From Phoebastria nigripes (lineage: Eukaryota; Chordata; Aves; Procellariiformes; Diomedeidae), in the NCBI GenBank assembly GCA_035582835.1, contig JAYKAV010001289.1, positions 1,317,539 to 1,381,538 of the forward strand: DNA of 64,000 nucleotides, given 5' to 3'. The position numbers and the translations under genes were made by a program. A model generated the notes under the pieces. That model ran no database searches. It was not told the DNA's origin and saw only the letters and a program-made list of their open reading frames with translations. Shown piece by piece: positions 1 through 13,200 of this stretch (position 1 is its first letter; every line of letters begins with the position of its first letter).

Positions 1-599
1 TGTCCTCCTTCAAGGCTCAACCTAACTGCATTCCCCCAGTCTACCCTCTTCCGTCGAGCACCGCGTTGTCCCTACCACTGCTGCACTCCAGCAGCATTCC
101 TTCAATCATATGTTTCTCCACCTCATCCACTCATCATGACACAACCTCCCATGATTCAGCTCAGCTTTCCAGGCTCTCTCATAAGCCCACTCCTGCTGGG
201 ATACTGGCAGCAAACAAAACAAAATACAGAACATGTCTACATACCTCTGTTACTTCCCTTCCACACATCCATCTCCCTGCCGTTCTTCGAGCTCCTTGCA
301 GGGCAGGAACTGTTCTTTTTGTAGATGNGAAATTTCCCTTGGCATTCTTTGTGAATTAATGAGAACAAAAAAGAATAAACAACAGGAACACAAATTGCAG
401 CCTCCTACCAACCCAGGCTTTAGGGAAGAAACAAGTGAACAGTAGAAAAATAGAAAAAAAGATAGAGAAATGGAGCAGGTGTGTGGGACCACGTAAAGGT
501 GTGTTGCAGTAGGAAATGCAAACCCTGGGCATCCCTGCTCATGACGTGAGAAATTTATGCCTGGGGAGAGCTTGAATTTTGCCTCTTTGCCCTTCAGTG
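1..599. other. 5' flank of KCNC1, distal part
   Basis: This is non-coding sequence upstream of the GC-rich promoter region. It is moderately AT-rich towards its right half, with an A-rich stretch around 360-470, and contains one ambiguous base near 328. The open frames here are short, lack conserved motifs and overlap each other in several frames, so I read them as chance. A TGACGT half-site of the CRE type lies at 542-547, just before base composition turns GC-rich. A possible fragment of an ancient LINE tail lies at 288-325 and is listed separately. I see no gene. Confidence 0.6.
288..325 (+). repeat. possible ancient CR1/L3-type LINE 3' tail fragment
   Basis: The words GAGCTCCTTG, GCAGGGCAGGAACTG and TTCTTTTTGT follow each other as in the 3' tails of old amniote L2/L3-type LINEs, which typically read 'gagctctttggggcagggactgtctttttgt'. 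The stretch is short and diverged. Only a repeat-library search would settle it. Confidence 0.3.
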
Positions 600-957
600 A
601 GTCCAGTCCACGAAGGACGAGAACAGCCATGACTGAGTTCAATAGCGCTAGAGAGGGTCCCTGAGAGCCGAGTGCGGGGCAGCACCAGAAAACCCAACGC
701 TTCCCGAAGGGGATCCTCAGTGCGACCATCGCGCCGCTGAGAGAGAGGCCGGTTACTCGGGACGTGAGCGGATGGTGAGGGCGCTCTTCCCCCAGCCGGG
801 GGTACCGGAGCAGGGAGCTCTGTCCCGGCACCGGTAAGGAAGTACGAGACGTGGCGGCCGAGGAACCGAGGGGGTCGGGGCGGCGGCGGGAGCCAGGGAC
901 GGCGCCCTCGGAGCGCGGCCGGCGCTAGGACCCGGAGAGCGGCGGCGGGGCGGGAGC

Positions 958-1412
958 NNNNNNNNNNNNNNNNNNNNNNNNNNNNNNNNNNNNNNNNNNN
1001 NNNNNNNNNNNNNNNNNNNNNNNNNNNNNNNNNNNNNNNNNNNNNNNNNNNNNNNNNNNNNNNNNNNNNNNNNNNNNNNNNNNNNNNNNNNNNNNNNNNN
1101 NNNNNNNNNNNNNNNNNNNNNNNNNNNNNNNNNNNNNNNNNNNNNNNNNNNNNNNNNNNNNNNNNNNNNNNNNNNNNNNNNNNNNNNNNNNNNNNNNNNN
1201 NNNNNNNNNNNNNNNNNNNNNNNNNNNNNNNNNNNNNNNNNNNNNNNNNNNNNNNNNNNNNNNNNNNNNNNNNNNNNNNNNNNNNNNNNNNNNNNNNNNN
1301 NNNNNNNNNNNNNNNNNNNNNNNNNNNNNNNNNNNNNNNNNNNNNNNNNNNNNNNNNNNNNNNNNNNNNNNNNNNNNNNNNNNNNNNNNNNNNNNNNNNN
1401 NNNNNNNNNNNN
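958..1412. other. assembly gap (455 N)
   Basis: This is a run of 455 N in the GC-richest part of the window. It is flanked on the left by GGCGGGGCGGGAGC. Loss of extremely GC-rich promoter sequence is typical of short-read bird assemblies. Any reading frame drawn through this run is meaningless. Confidence 0.99.
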
Positions 1413-1502
1413 TGTGCTTTTGGCCACGTCCAACCAGGGAAGGGCCCTCCCCCTCCGGCACGTCCCTGCGCCCCGGCACCGCAGCGCCCGCGCTCCCGGA
1501 GC

Positions 1503-1565
1503 ATGGCCCCCCCTGCCCCTGCCCCTCCGCCGCGGCTGCAGCTACCACGGCCCCCGAGTGTCTGA
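1503..1565 (+). other. upstream ORF 1 in the KCNC1 5' UTR (20 codons)
   Basis: An ATG at 1503 opens a 20-codon proline/alanine-rich frame that closes with TGA at 1563-1565, well before the KCNC1 start. It matters only if transcription starts upstream of 1503, which the gap prevents me from deciding. The peptide resembles nothing I know and is probably only GC-rich composition. If translated, it would leave ribosomes free to reinitiate downstream. Confidence 0.35.
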
Positions 1566-1689
1566 CTTCAGACGAAGGCGGTGCAGCGCCGGGAGCCACC
1601 GGCACCGGCTTCCCCTCGGAGCGGCCCCCGGGGAGCAGAGCTGGCCAGGGCCCTTCGCCCCCGCGGGCCTGGATCGGGGCTGGGGTTAG

Positions 1690-2559
<870 letters not shown>

Positions 2560-5500
2560 TGAGCTCATGTACTCATATCTGGGCTTCCAGAGACCCTTAT
2601 TTTCTAACAGGCTCCTAAAAACCCACAGCCTGGGGCAGGGCCCCGTTCACGGGCCAGGGAGATCTCCATTATACCAGGTAATTTCCCTCCATGCACAGAT
2701 TTTTAGTCAGTCATCCCCCAGTAAAGAGAGACACCTTGTCCAGCCCTTTTAGGAGCTAACGGCTCTCTCCCCTTTACTAGATGCAGAAAGGATCATGGGA
2801 GCAGGCAGTCCCTGTGGGACCAGGGGATTTGGAGAGTTTCTCCGCCTGGACTGGAAAGGGAGTCTGTTCCTTTCTCTTTTCTGATACGTACCATGTTAAA
2901 TATTTATGATCATGCTTCTCCGAGAATGGGTAATTCAGTTGCTCACTTACCTCCTCACTCTGTCTTTTCCCTTGTGGGAAATGCAAAGTATTAATCAGAG
3001 GAGAGGGTTCATTCATGTAGAAGGGACACTGTGTTTGACAGGTTTCTTGCCTGGCTACTGAAGGACAACTCCTCCCCTCCTGGTGCCTGCGGTTGTTTTG
3101 GAAAGGGAATGCACACTGGTGCAGTTCACAGCATAGCTGTGGATAAAGAGGGTCTTAAAACAGTCATTCGACTCTTCTGAGTAGGTAGCTTTCATACTAT
3201 TACATAGGAGGATAATTACATTAATTAGGGCCTGATTCTGCTCCTGAAGTCAAAAGTAAAGAAAACAGTTATTTCAGGAACAGCAGCAGGATTAACCCCC
3301 AAGATACCCATATTGATAAGCAGGAAAATAGAGGAAGGATAGTGCCTTCGCAAAGAAATTGGTTTGGATAGCTTTTACTCCTCTCTTAAATGTACCTTTG
3401 TTACAGCATAATTGCTGCCAGCCCTCGGTAGGGATGAGTGGTGCTTTGGTGTGGGAGGATGATCAGTGTTCCTGAGGAGGATCAAAGAAGTGAGATCAGA
3501 TTAGGGAGCAAATGGGACGTATGGAGAAAAGAGAAGTGGAAATGCAGGGAGCAGGGACAGGGGAGCTAGTCGTGTGTGAATGGGTGGTGGAACAGCAGCT
3601 GCTGGAGACTTTCAGTCTGAGCAGAGATCTCCAGCAGGGAGCCGCCAGATCTGCAGACTGAATGAATGGAGAAAGCTGGAGCAGAGCCTGGAGTTATATC
3701 TTGGTGCATTTCTAAAGATTCTTGTTTGCATACCCTTTGGAGATTTCCTCCCTGAACAAAGAAGTTAATATTTTAAATGAATTCCTTTAAACAGCATGGA
3801 GGATAAAGGAATAATAAAATATTTACCACGAGATGAAAGGATGATGCTGTTGAATTGCAGCTTTCAAATCCCTGATTTCCGCCAAGGGAACATGGAAACG
3901 GAGAGGGAAGGCTGGAGGGTATCCTTCAAAAGGCTTAGTTAGCTTCCTTTAATCAAGCCCAATGTTAGCAGGCGTTGATTTGAATAGCAGATCTCTCTGG
4001 TGCCCAGGAATCTATTGGTAAAACACATTTCAAGTCAAAGCAGTGTGCTTGTCCAAGATTTTACGGAATGGTCCAAAAGCCAAATGGGTAATGCTGTCCC
4101 AATGAAAAGGATACAAACAGAGGCGAAAACACCCTTTTTCTTGGAAGCATTATGATATTTTAGGTCGGAGGACAAAATCTATAACCAATATTAAGAGTCT
4201 TTGTGACGTACAAGCTGGAATTCTAGGAGGGTATAAATTCCATTTTCTAATTCTCTGGGTATTTTCATTTAGGAATAGGCATTTTATAAAGTGATTTGGG
4301 TTTGGTATTTTTTTTGCAGTGGATGTTATACCGTTTATTCACAATTGTATGTGCATACCTGGTAGAATTCAACCCGTGATTTACCTCTAACTTGTTCTTT
4401 CCTTAAAGGATTGTTAAAGTAGAGAAATATGAATTCTGGGCAAAGTTGAAGTGTATACTGAATATTTCATGGGTTAAATATGATTCTTTAACTTGTATCT
4501 ATGGAGACGTAGGCCATATGCATTAATATTTTGCATGAAGGAAGATGGCTTTCATCATCAACACATGCACACACTGTCCATTAAGAAGACATTATAAGAC
4601 ACTTAACATTTTCTAATAAAAGCCATATGTTATGGTTATGGATGTAAAAAGAGACGGGAGTTTGATTTATGCTCCTGTAACCTAACACAGACATTGCAAA
4701 AAGACCTCAAACTCACAATAGCTAATTTACAGTAAAATAATTGATAGCATCATTAACAAGTGAATGATATATTAAAGCAATCATTAGTAAAGCAGTCAGG
4801 CAACAAATCCACTGTTACCTCAATTTAATTGTGTACGCTACTTTGAATTACAAATTTCAGTCATGCAAAAATTTAAATTCACATTGCCATTTTTTCAAAA
4901 AAATACATCACAAAAATTTGCTATCCTAATTGGATCTGAGACTTGTACTAATGGTCGTTATTATATACATGTTTGGTGTTTACATACGGCACCAAAATGT
5001 CTGTCAAAATAACATCTTAATATAAGCATCGGTTTACATAACCATTGTACTGTTACACTTGGGCAAGTAAAAGGAACACAGTATATGAATATTAAGATTA
5101 AATGAAAACCTGCATATCTGAATAAAGCAAGATTTCTCTGGACTGTATCTGGTACACTAATTCAGTGAATGTTTAGGAACTGTCTATGGAAAGCTCAGCA
5201 TTTACTCAAATCTAGCCATTCTTGGAGCATTTTGATGGACACAGCTTACAAATACAAGTACATTTGACTGTTTTGCTTCACCAGCACCTAACTCATACTA
5301 AATTACATCTGATTTCATTGTAGACAGCCAGGGAAGACTGGAAGAGCGTTTGTGTATGTTAGGCAAAATCAGCTAACTCTGCAAATTTTGTCTATTTCTA
5401 AACTTACTTTGATAAAGTATAAGCTCCCAGCCACTAATTGTTTGTCTTTAGGTGCAACATAGTCAACAGTTTCTTGTTAAAACAATAGTGGCTGAGTTTA

Positions 5501-5754
5501 ATTAAATTCTAGTTTTCTAAACACTAATTTCTTAAATAAGGTAGTTCTTTCTAAAAAGATGAAACACTTTAAAAAATTGCATTGTCTTCTAAATCTGTAA
5601 TAAGAGAAGGTAGCTTGTTTCAAATCACAGATTGCCTTAGATGCCTACCTTAATAAGATAAACAGGTGTCGTACTTCTCCGTAACTTAAAGAATCCACAT
5701 TTGGATAGCAGGCAAAGTCTAGTACCTGGAGTCTGAACAGAGTAACAGATAAGG

Positions 5755-5890
5755 TGATGGAAAAGATCAGATTTACAGAGCTACTGGGTGCCTATGTAGA
5801 TAGACGGGCATCCAGGTGGATTTTCAAAAGCACCTGATCAGGTAGCTAAATATCACTGCATGTCAATGGATATTGTGCACCTAAATTGGT
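5755..5890. repeat. suspected ancient sauropsid repeat remnant
   Basis: The phrases GGGTGCCTATGTAGATAG, GGATTTTCAAAAGCACCT and GTGCACCTAAATTGG resemble an old, partly palindromic repeat. That repeat is frequent in turtles, crocodiles and birds and alternates 'aggcacctaa' with 'ttttcaaaagcacct'. The copy is heavily diverged. I recall the pattern but cannot name a library family. Confidence 0.35.
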
Positions 5891-6929
5891 GAGACGTTTC
5901 TTTAAAGCTTATTAGAACTGTCTTTTTTGCATCATCAGGCACCTTTGTAAATTTATTTTTCCTAAGTAGATGCAAAGGGGGAAATAGAGTCAAACAGAAA
6001 GCTACACATACACTAAAACAGCATATCTGAGAGTTATGTTGTAATAGAGTTCCTGCCTTCTGCACTCATTAGACTTCATAGGCCCCTCAGTACACAAATG
6101 TGTGAAAAATATTTTCTTGGCATCCTCTCTCCTTTATATTTATGTCTGGTCATGCCGTTCTTACACTAGTGAAGCTCCCACTGACTTCCTGGGGAGTTTG
6201 GCCTGCAGGTATCTAACATCTTTGCCCCCTTCCTTCTCATCCTCCCCAGCAGGATAAGGTTGTGTTTGTGTTAATTCACAGTTGTTAGGATAGTCAGTGT
6301 TTGGGAACCAGGAGCTTTCAGCTGAGATTCTGCGCTAGTGCTCACATTCAAATCGCACAGTTAAGCTTCATTAATGAACCCTCAGGAAAGCTTTTGTAGT
6401 CTTTCCAAATAAACATTTTTACTGTTTTTAAATAAAAGCTGGTTGGGGTCTTATGGAAAGTCCTCAACGGCTTGACTTGCCATCCTGGCATATGCTATAC
6501 AGCTCTGATCTGGAAGAGGAAAGGCTTATGGCAAAACTCTCACTCACCCTTCCCTCATGTTCTCCCTTCACATCCTGCAGAAGGATCTGCTTTCCTCAGC
6601 GGGTGATTTTTGAAGGACAAGTTTCCGACACTGAGAAGGGGACAGGAAAAAGGATAGTGGGGAAGAGATGAGAAAAAGATATTCCCCAGGGATTTTGTCC
6701 AGCTTGCTTTTGTACATTCAAGAGCATTTCAACCTTGCTGTGTTCATTTAAACTGATTTTTCTCTATATAAACTACATCCCGTAGGTAGCCCATCCCGAG
6801 AAGGCTTACGGGATCCTAGTTCCTGAATAACCATACTGTCTCAAGGCTTAGAGGCTGGGGTGATTTCTGCTCATCCTTTACCCCGGCCCAGTACAGCTAA
6901 GCTCAGGAATTGGGGAAATGAGAGTGGGA

Positions 6930-7210
6930 ATAGATACTCATCACCCTGCACAAGGGGAGCTTATTCTGCAGCCGTCTGACGCGGGACACACTTTGCACAG
7001 GAGTGCTGCACGGACAGTGCTCTGGGGGCTCCCGCCAAGCGAGAGCAGATAGGGAGAGGAAGGAGGAGAGCCGCCCCACATGCTTTCCCCTGCCCACAGG
7101 CACCCCTCTCCCCAGGGAGACATCTCATCAAAGGAGCCCTGACGGAGCTGCTCTCCCACCTCGGGCCTTTCTGCAAGGTCTCCCCTGCAGAGGCATATCT
7201 AATCCTGCAC
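6930..7210 (+). other. GC-richer patch inside KCNC1 intron 1
   Basis: About 280 bases stand out from the AT-rich surroundings, with several CpG dinucleotides (GACGCGGG, CACGGAC, CCCGCC, AGCGAG, AGCCGCC). Several overlapping frames stay open for 65-85 codons on both strands, which is what GC-rich DNA does by chance. None has recognisable protein features. It may be a small regulatory element or an alternative promoter, but that is inference only. Confidence 0.4.
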
Positions 7211-10200
7211 CGAAGCTGGCTACAGTAATTCTCACCATATACTTTGACAATTAACGAGACAGCCTAATTTTAACTGCACGCTGCATTACAGCTCTGGAAA
7301 AATGAGAATCTTTCCATATTAAATGAAGTTTCCCCTGCACTTGTAGTATAATGGAATTACAGATAGATATCTATTAACTACCATTCTATCATTCATTATT
7401 AATATAGTTCCTAAAATCCCATTTTATTCCTATTTTCTCCCATCAAGGGACACGTTGCTGCAAATCCTTATATAACCCATTAGTAAGCAGGGTATAGTCT
7501 TCTCTGCATCCTGTCCAAAGAAGCCTTTGCAATGCCAGCTAGAAAGTGTTCACCGCTCACACCAAGTCCCACGTTCAGTTGCTATCGAGTTAGCCAAGGT
7601 GGGAGCAGGCACACTCACAAATAACCCCTGGGAATTGTCCCTCTGACTTCAGAAGTAATAAATTTTAAAACCACCACCACCAAAAAAGAAAAGATCATAG
7701 CAGCCATGCAGAATCATGACTTCATTGGTTTGAGTTGTTCAGAAACACATAGGAAGATATGAAGTCTGCCCAGAACATCTTACAATCTCTTTGAAGTCAC
7801 AACCTCACAGGGAGATGAGAGGGATGATGTTATCCACCTGACAAATCTATGGCTGGCTAGTACAGACTTAGCAGTTTCAATTCAAGGAAGGTTTTTTTCA
7901 TCTATTTGCCTATTTCCAATTTTATTTCTATTATTCTAAAACCTTAAAAAAGAACAGCATCTGTTGNCTTTTTTTTTTTTTTAATCTTACTTAATTTTAA
8001 TGTTTCTAGGTTACAAAATTTACTTGGTTTAGCCAAGGCTGTGATTGTATGGATCATACCATCATATGCATACACATATATATGCCTTCCTATCACTGCC
8101 ACCTCCTACGATGCTGAGTGGGATTTCCATTTGAGGAAGGACTTCAAAATTAAACCATCCCAAAATACTTCTGAAAATGTAACCTTGGTGCAACTGAAAT
8201 CAATATGAATTTAGTGACTGGTTTCAGTATGATATTTTGTCCCTTCTCTCTTTAATCCCTCCCTGTGTGCCTTCAATTATTTTCTTTGCCCTTCTCCTGA
8301 CATTTGCTATTTTGGTTTTGGCTAGGGAAAAAAGGCAACAAAATACTGGTATCCTCTGTTGGTATATCATGGGACAAAGGATAAAAAGATCCGTGGATCA
8401 ATTATAATATTTCTATTTTAGAAGTGCTCACAAAAATGTGGTATATTAGACTATACCTAGGAAAACTATTTTTCCATCTTGTTTTTTCTTCTGTTGTGCA
8501 GTCTAGTGTTCAATGCTATTCATCTTTCTTATTTTTAAAAATACGTGACTGATCTGTGTGTATTTATGGTAGTACTTTAGTAACGTCTATACATACTGCC
8601 TTTCTTTTAACATAAGGGGAGATGTTAGCAAATCAGCAACAGAGGGCCGAGCCTTACTGTTACTGAAATTCAGTGCCAAAATTACCACCAACTTCAAGGA
8701 TAGAAATTAATTCTCCTGCAGTATGGTTCAGGATAACAAATTAATTGCAGTGTACTGCTTTTTTAATAGATACATTGCATATTTCCATTCCAAAGCACTG
8801 AAGCGCAATAGATCTTAGCAATTTATTAGGAACATACATATTCAAATATATATTTTCACAATCGTTTAAAGACATGAGCATCTTTAGCACATTGCATCAA
8901 AACATAGAGCTCTAATACTGACAAAGCTCTTTGTGATCTTACTGGCATTTTTTACTGCAAAGGACTATGCAATACATCCCCATTCAAACCACATGACTTC
9001 AATTAATGTTCAACCAAATCATATCCAAGCGCTGTATTTCATAATAAAAAGGGCAAGCAGGGGTATTCAGATTGAAAAATTGGGCCCTAATTGATAATCA
9101 AGCGCGTAATTCTTTCTCATGCAAATACAGATGGCAAAACTGAGTTTCCATTTTGCACAGGCTTGATTTTATGAAATTTCAGTGCATTCTTGGGGGATAA
9201 GACTAATAGAACAGCCATTTTGAGATCTTTGCAATTGTATTACAATTAGCTTCTCAGTTACTGTATGCTGAATTTGATCTGAGGAAAGAACAGTATTAGA
9301 AGGCTGACTTGGCTTTCTCTACTGAATATTGCATTACATAAATATGTGATTCACTCAAATGGTACACAGGAGTGTTAGGATCGGATGAAATCAGAGAAAT
9401 CTATGAATCTATGGAGAACCACCCCCTCCCCCTGGAATATAAACCGAATGCTGTCATTTCTAGAATAATTTTTACATCTCTTTCCTGTGCTCAGTAAGGA
9501 CCCAGCTTTTGCTATCTTCACTCCTACACTTGTAGTGATAGCTTACTCCAGGAATATCCCCATTTCCTTCAGGCTGAGAACAAGGTACTACCCAACACGG
9601 GTAAAGGTGAAAGGACCAGACCCTAACTGATTTTCATTTCTTTCAGATATGATTTATAAGAGATAATGGGGGCTCTAATAAATCATGCTATAAAAATTAT
9701 GAATAAATCTCAGTCCAGGGCTTTTTGCAGTGATTGCTTATGATGTAAGACCCTTTAATGATAGTAAGTTAAAATTGCATTGTAATGGCCCTTTGTAAAT
9801 GCAATAAATCTCCAGTTTCAGTGCACTGCGGACAGCCAGCGATGTGTGTGCTGCACATGAGCTACCAACACAGGCACACGCTGCTGGCACACACTTATGT
9901 AATTATGTTGATACTTCAGGAGCAGCAGTAAATCTTAGCACTGCTAGATTTACTTTGCGAAAACCTTCGGTCAAGACCATTGTGGTGTTGTGACTGCATG
10001 AAACAGTTTAAAATATCCTACTGGCTTTTTACTTGAAAATCTGGGAAAGAATGTCCCTTTTAAGAAGCAGTAAGATGGATTATTTGGTTTTAAATAACAA
10101 AGGCAAACCCTATTCCTACCAAGTCTTATAATTTCCCAGAGACAAATGTAAGTTAAAACAGGCGTTTTGGTCTGCACAACCAAACTGAATTCATCTACTT

Positions 10201-13200
10201 TCCTGGATTTCCTGGATCATCTACACAGCATTCAAAAAAAAATTAAAAATGTGCACAGAAATGCACCAACAGAATAACAGCTCCTTGTTTCAACTGCAGC
10301 AGAATCCCTACTCCTGCCCACTTTTGCCCTCCAAAACCACATTTAAAACATTATCTGCATTTCCCCATTCAAATACAGAAAGATCTGGTCAGTTCAGGTC
10401 GCTTATTATTTGACATGCATCAGAAATTCAGCTGCAGATTTCACTTTGAAAATTCATTCCATTAACCCTGTTCTGTTTTTCAGTTTGGATTCTTGCAGTC
10501 TTCATTATGCTGGATCAATTGACAGGTATAGATGGTGGAGGCCAGTTTTGTGATTTACCCAGTTATTAATTAAATGAAAACCTTCAATCAGAATGCTTCT
10601 AATTTGATAACAGACTTCAAAAAAAATGAATAGGGAGAAAGCCCTAAAACTGCTGAGCGCCTACAACCTCTAGCGGAAGGGAGGTCATGTCTTATAGCAG
10701 AAAAGGACATGGACAAGGAGTTAAGAGACCATCAGTAAAATCCCACCCCACCTCATCGGGACACTGCCACAGCTACCACTGATTTTAGAGGGATCCAGCC
10801 AGAGACCCATGCAGACCTATTTCAGGCAAAATTTTCAGGACAAGGACAGTTGTGTGATTGCCACAATACTCAATGCAAAAGGGCTTGCCTTCACAGCAGC
10901 CTCTGATCTCTACTCTAAAAACAAGACAACATTACATCAGCCACATTGTGCTATTCCTGTTTCTTTTTTTAGTATGGATCTCCCCATTGCTTATAGTGTG
11001 GAGTTTTGCAAGAAATCTAGTGACAGTACGTCTTAGCACTTCTTGGGTATGTGTCCCGCATACTCCAGAAGTGATTTAAACGCAGGCTTTTTCAGTAAAG
11101 CACTTTGTAAGGACAAACGAAGAACAACCTAACCATGCTATGATGGCTCAACCAATACCAGGCTGAGTCAATTGCTGGGGGGTGGGGGTGGTGTTTGGTT
11201 TTCTGTATTTGGGACGGTAGCAGATCAGCTTATCTCTGAATTTTGCTTAAGCAATATTGAAATTTAGTGTTCAGCTGATAGGAGTTCGGTGTTTATCCTA
11301 CCAAGAAGTCCCAAAGGTGCTAGTGATTTTATTAAAAGACCTAATGTAAATTTCAAAACTGTATAGATTACTTGAAATGTTAGTTATGTCTAAGCAGCAG
11401 GAAATCAATAGTGCAAAAGTGCATTCACTGTTCTAAAGAAAACATCTTTGGAGAACCTGCTCTGCTAAGAAAAGAAGCTCATTTTACCTTGTAAGTGCCA
11501 GTGACTTGGACTAAAGGCAGATGAAAAGTTTGAAATTCAATAGCAATTCTATACCATCTTCAACTCCAAAACACAAATTTATCTTCACATACGTACTACC
11601 ATCAGCTACAGCAACTCCTAAAACTGCACATTTACTGTCCTCAAAGGATATCTTGGCTAGGACAGCAGGGTAAGCCTTTGTTCTTATTAGGTGATCTTTA
11701 ACATTCATTCAGAACAGTCCACACGTCCACAGAAATATACACAGACCTACATGGTGTGAATTTACTAGAAAGCAAAAAAAAAACCCTAAAAAACCCTCAA
11801 AACCTGAGATTTGGACAGACGATTGCAAGCAACTGAATTAACGCAGCTTATGAAGCGACCATTTGTTAGCAGATCTGACTAAAGTTATTATTTGTGCGCC
11901 CTACTTGCTTGCATATGTTAGCTCTGAAGAATCCTCTCAGGGGTTTCAGCTAGCATCTACAGCATGCCAGTAGTACAAAGGCAGGCCATATTCGTATAGC
12001 TCAGCAAATGAACATTTGCAATGGCACAAGCACACAAACAGCACGTTATATTAGCTCCTTAAGCCTGTCATTTGGGTATGCTTCAGCCCTTCTCATTTTC
12101 TATGAATTTTACTGTGTGTGGAATTGCACAAGACATTTAATCGTAGTATGTCATTTTCAAAATAGGAAAACAACTTTTTTCAGGTTACTTGCTTTGCATT
12201 TTTTCGGCTCTCCCTTACTATGTGTTTATTGCAGTAACTAGCACAATAAGGTTATAATCCCTGTTGACACCTCTAAATGCTATTGCTATAAAACCAGCAA
12301 GTTAACAGTAAGCATCTCTGGGAAGAATTTACACTATACTCAGATGTAGTGTTTCCCAAACCAACCGGGACTGGAGCAGAAGATCACCCAAAGCTATGAT
12401 TCTTCAAAAGGTGCGGTATGTGTATGAGCTGTGCCAGCCAGTGCAAAGACAGCAGGGGTGGGCACCCACCATCTCTCCATCACTCCAGCGTCACGGAAAT
12501 CTAGCAGTCAGTTCCTACATCTTCACTTCTAAGGCCAGACTCGTGAAAGGATGTAGCCATGTGAGTTCAAACTTAGAATTCCCAAAACACAAACTAACCC
12601 TGCAGATGTAATTTTTAAAAATGCATGTTAAAATTTCCTCGTGCCTACAGTATTGTTTCTGCCTGTGCCCAGAACTGCTTTAGTATTGTTGGCAACTGCC
12701 TTATATCAAAGCCTTGTCAATGCCCATAATTTTTCTTCACTAACAGACACAGTCCTTTAAATGTACTTCCTGAACACACACTGAATATAAGCTGTTTTCA
12801 AAAACACGCTCAAATGAAAACGGGAGATATTAGTAGTGTGAAACAGTTCCCTGGATGCAATAATCCAGTGGCTACAGTTTGTTGCTTAGAATGTGAAATT
12901 TCAGGTTTAATATCTTCCTCCAACTGCAGGATTTCAAATTTTCATCCATCTCTGCTCAAGAGACTTCCCAACTTCAGACAGCTGCATAATCCAGGCAGTT
13001 AGTGAAGTTGATCCAGTTTGCACGGCATGAGGAATTCACAAACCAATATATTGGGTATGTGGCAAAGCAGCATTTCCCAGTAATGTGGAACTAAGAAGCT
13101 GTTCCTGTGTGGTAATTCTGGGCTACTGAATTCNGCGAGATTAATAGCAGAAAACAGATATATGTGGTGACATTGTCAGAGACAGTGTAACTTTAAGCGT

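Noticed and set aside
539..1605. Long minus-strand frames of 220-320 codons across the promoter
   Set aside because: They run through 455 N and owe their length to unknown bases and GC-rich sequence. There is no domain on either side of the gap.
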